A stretch of 7,265 nucleotides of DNA from the NCBI GenBank assembly GCA_021828225.1, contig JAKASH010000143.1, forward strand, positions 1 to 7,265. The letters are read 5' to 3'. A model generated the notes under the pieces. It saw only the letters and a list, made by a program, of their open reading frames with translations, had not been told where the DNA came from and did no database searches. Within the stretch, counting starts at the first letter, position 1, and every line of letters begins with the position of its first letter. The position numbers and the translations under genes were made by a program. This stretch comes from Acidobacteriota bacterium. GTDB lineage: Bacteria > Acidobacteriota > Terriglobia > UBA7540. Positions 6,473 through 7,265 of this stretch are shown in pieces.

Positions 6473-7265
6473 ATGCTGCAAACAGGCAATGGGAAAAAAT
6501 GGGTGGTATCGGCGTTGACTGTGCTTTTGGGGTCGATCACCGGGAGCGCGTTGTTGCTCGCAGCCGCAAAGCCAAAGCAGGCGCAGCCCCCTGATCAGGC
6601 GCTGTGGAATCCGAAGCAGGTCCAGGCTTTCTTTAACGGTTTTTTCTCGCGGGCGATGGCCAAATGGCATGTTCCCGGCGCGGCCTTTGTCGTGGTGAAG
6701 AACGGGAGAGCCGTTTTCACCAAAGGCTACGGCTATGCGAATCTGCAAAAGAGAACACCCGTTGTTCCGGACCAGACGGTCTTTCGCGTGGCCTCCGTCT
6801 CAAAGGTTTTCACGGCCACCGCAGCCATGCAGCTTGTCGAAAGCGGAAAGCTCAAACTTCATGTGAACGTCAATCGTTACCTGACGCGTTTCAAAGTGAA
6901 GGACCCCTATCCGCAGCCGGTGACCCTTGCCGAATTGCTGACACACTCCGCAGGGTTCGACGACAGCGTCTTCGGATTGGCAGCGCGCCGCCCTTCGCAG
7001 GTGGTTCCGCTCGGAACATTTCTGGCGCACCATATGCCATCCGTAGTGATGCCGCCGGGGAAAATCTACAGCTATTCCAGCTATGGAATCGCGCTGGAAG
7101 GTTACCTTGTGCAGAAGATTTCCGGCGAGCCTTTCGATGCGTACATCGATAAAAACATCCTGCAGCCGCTCGCCATGCGCGACAGCAGCTTTCGCCTGAC
7201 GCCGCAACTGGCGGCACACCTCGCCACCGGGTATGAATATCGCGAAGGGCGCTACGTGCCTGAGC
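6473..7265 (+). CDS. Exported beta-lactamase-fold serine hydrolase (class C/PBP4-like), N-terminal 264 residues
   Basis: The frame is open from ATG 6473 to the right edge, so the C-terminal third, including the KTG-type motif, is missing. Residues 1-32 look like a signal peptide: a basic start with KK at 8-9, then a hydrophobic run (VVSALTVLLG...LLLAAA). Cleavage near 32 or after AQ at 37-38 would release the protein to the periplasm, or an uncleaved segment could anchor it. The catalytic S-V-S-K (SxxK) is at 108-111 (6794-6805) in RVASVSKVFTATAAMQLVE. LLTHSAGF at 155-162 is the typical block of the Beta-lactamase Pfam family. PPGKIYSYSSYG at 194-205 carries Y201-S-S in place of the usual Y-x-N. 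Members include class C beta-lactamases, DD-peptidases, family VIII esterases and D-amino-acid amidases, so the substrate is unknown; a broad peptidase/esterase role is more likely than antibiotic resistance. An in-frame TAG at 6422 and no intervening start codon fix the ATG. A weak TTAGGT-19-TACAAT promoter (6421-6451) lies in the 104-base gap after the acyl-CoA synthetase gene. Confidence 0.92.
   Translation, partial: MLQTGNGKKWVVSALTVLLGSITGSALLLAAAKPKQAQPPDQALWNPKQVQAFFNGFFSRAMAKWHVPGAAFVVVKNGRAVFTKGYGYANLQKRTPVVPDQTVFRVASVSKVFTATAAMQLVESGKLKLHVNVNRYLTRFKVKDPYPQPVTLAELLTHSAGFDDSVFGLAARRPSQVVPLGTFLAHHMPSVVMPPGKIYSYSSYGIALEGYLVQKISGEPFDAYIDKNILQPLAMRDSSFRLTPQLAAHLATGYEYREGRYVPE

Noticed and set aside
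6388..6594. 68-codon plus-strand open frame overlapping the start of the serine hydrolase
   Set aside because: Its translation has no family resemblance, while the overlapping frame from 6473 encodes a signal peptide followed by a clear beta-lactamase fold.

Overview
The window looks like ordinary chromosomal DNA from a moderately GC-rich, Gram-negative-type soil or environmental bacterium. A member of the Acidobacteriota is my best guess. It rests on protein style (a short FmdB-type zinc ribbon ending in TSKKS, histidine-utilisation enzymes, a secreted beta-lactamase-fold serine hydrolase, a FadD15-like ligase) and not on any marker gene. I see no rRNA, tRNA, CRISPR array, insertion sequence, integrase or phage gene.

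Layout, left to right. (1) Positions 1-1104, minus strand: the first 368 residues of an Nramp-type Mn2+/Fe2+ transporter (mntH), running off the left edge. (2) Positions 1105-1312: mntH leader and promoter region, with a 9-bp inverted repeat and a GC-rich hairpin. (3) Positions 1313-2230, minus: a single-domain glutamate formimidoyltransferase (ftcD). (4) Positions 2231-2415: spacer holding a good extended -10 promoter for the next gene. (5) Positions 2416-2580, plus: a 54-residue FmdB-family zinc-ribbon protein. (6) Positions 2601-4298, minus: a urocanate hydratase homologue (hutU-like) that keeps the fold and the catalytic-loop cysteine but has lost several strongly conserved active-site motifs. 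(7) Positions 4299-4505: divergent promoter region. (8) Positions 4506-6368, plus: a 620-residue AMP-forming long-chain acyl-CoA synthetase. (9) Positions 6473-7265, plus: the first 264 residues of an exported beta-lactamase/penicillin-binding-protein-like serine hydrolase, running off the right edge.

How the genes relate. HutU and FtcD belong to histidine degradation (urocanate to imidazolone propionate; formiminoglutamate to glutamate plus a folate-bound one-carbon unit). The steps between them (HutI) and before them (HutH) are not in the window. The pair is interrupted by the small zinc-ribbon gene on the opposite strand, so they are unlikely to form one simple operon. The metal transporter, acyl-CoA ligase and serine hydrolase appear to be independent units.

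The observation most worth following is the eroded, cysteine-richer active site of the urocanase homologue. The second is the inverted repeat placed at a candidate mntH promoter.
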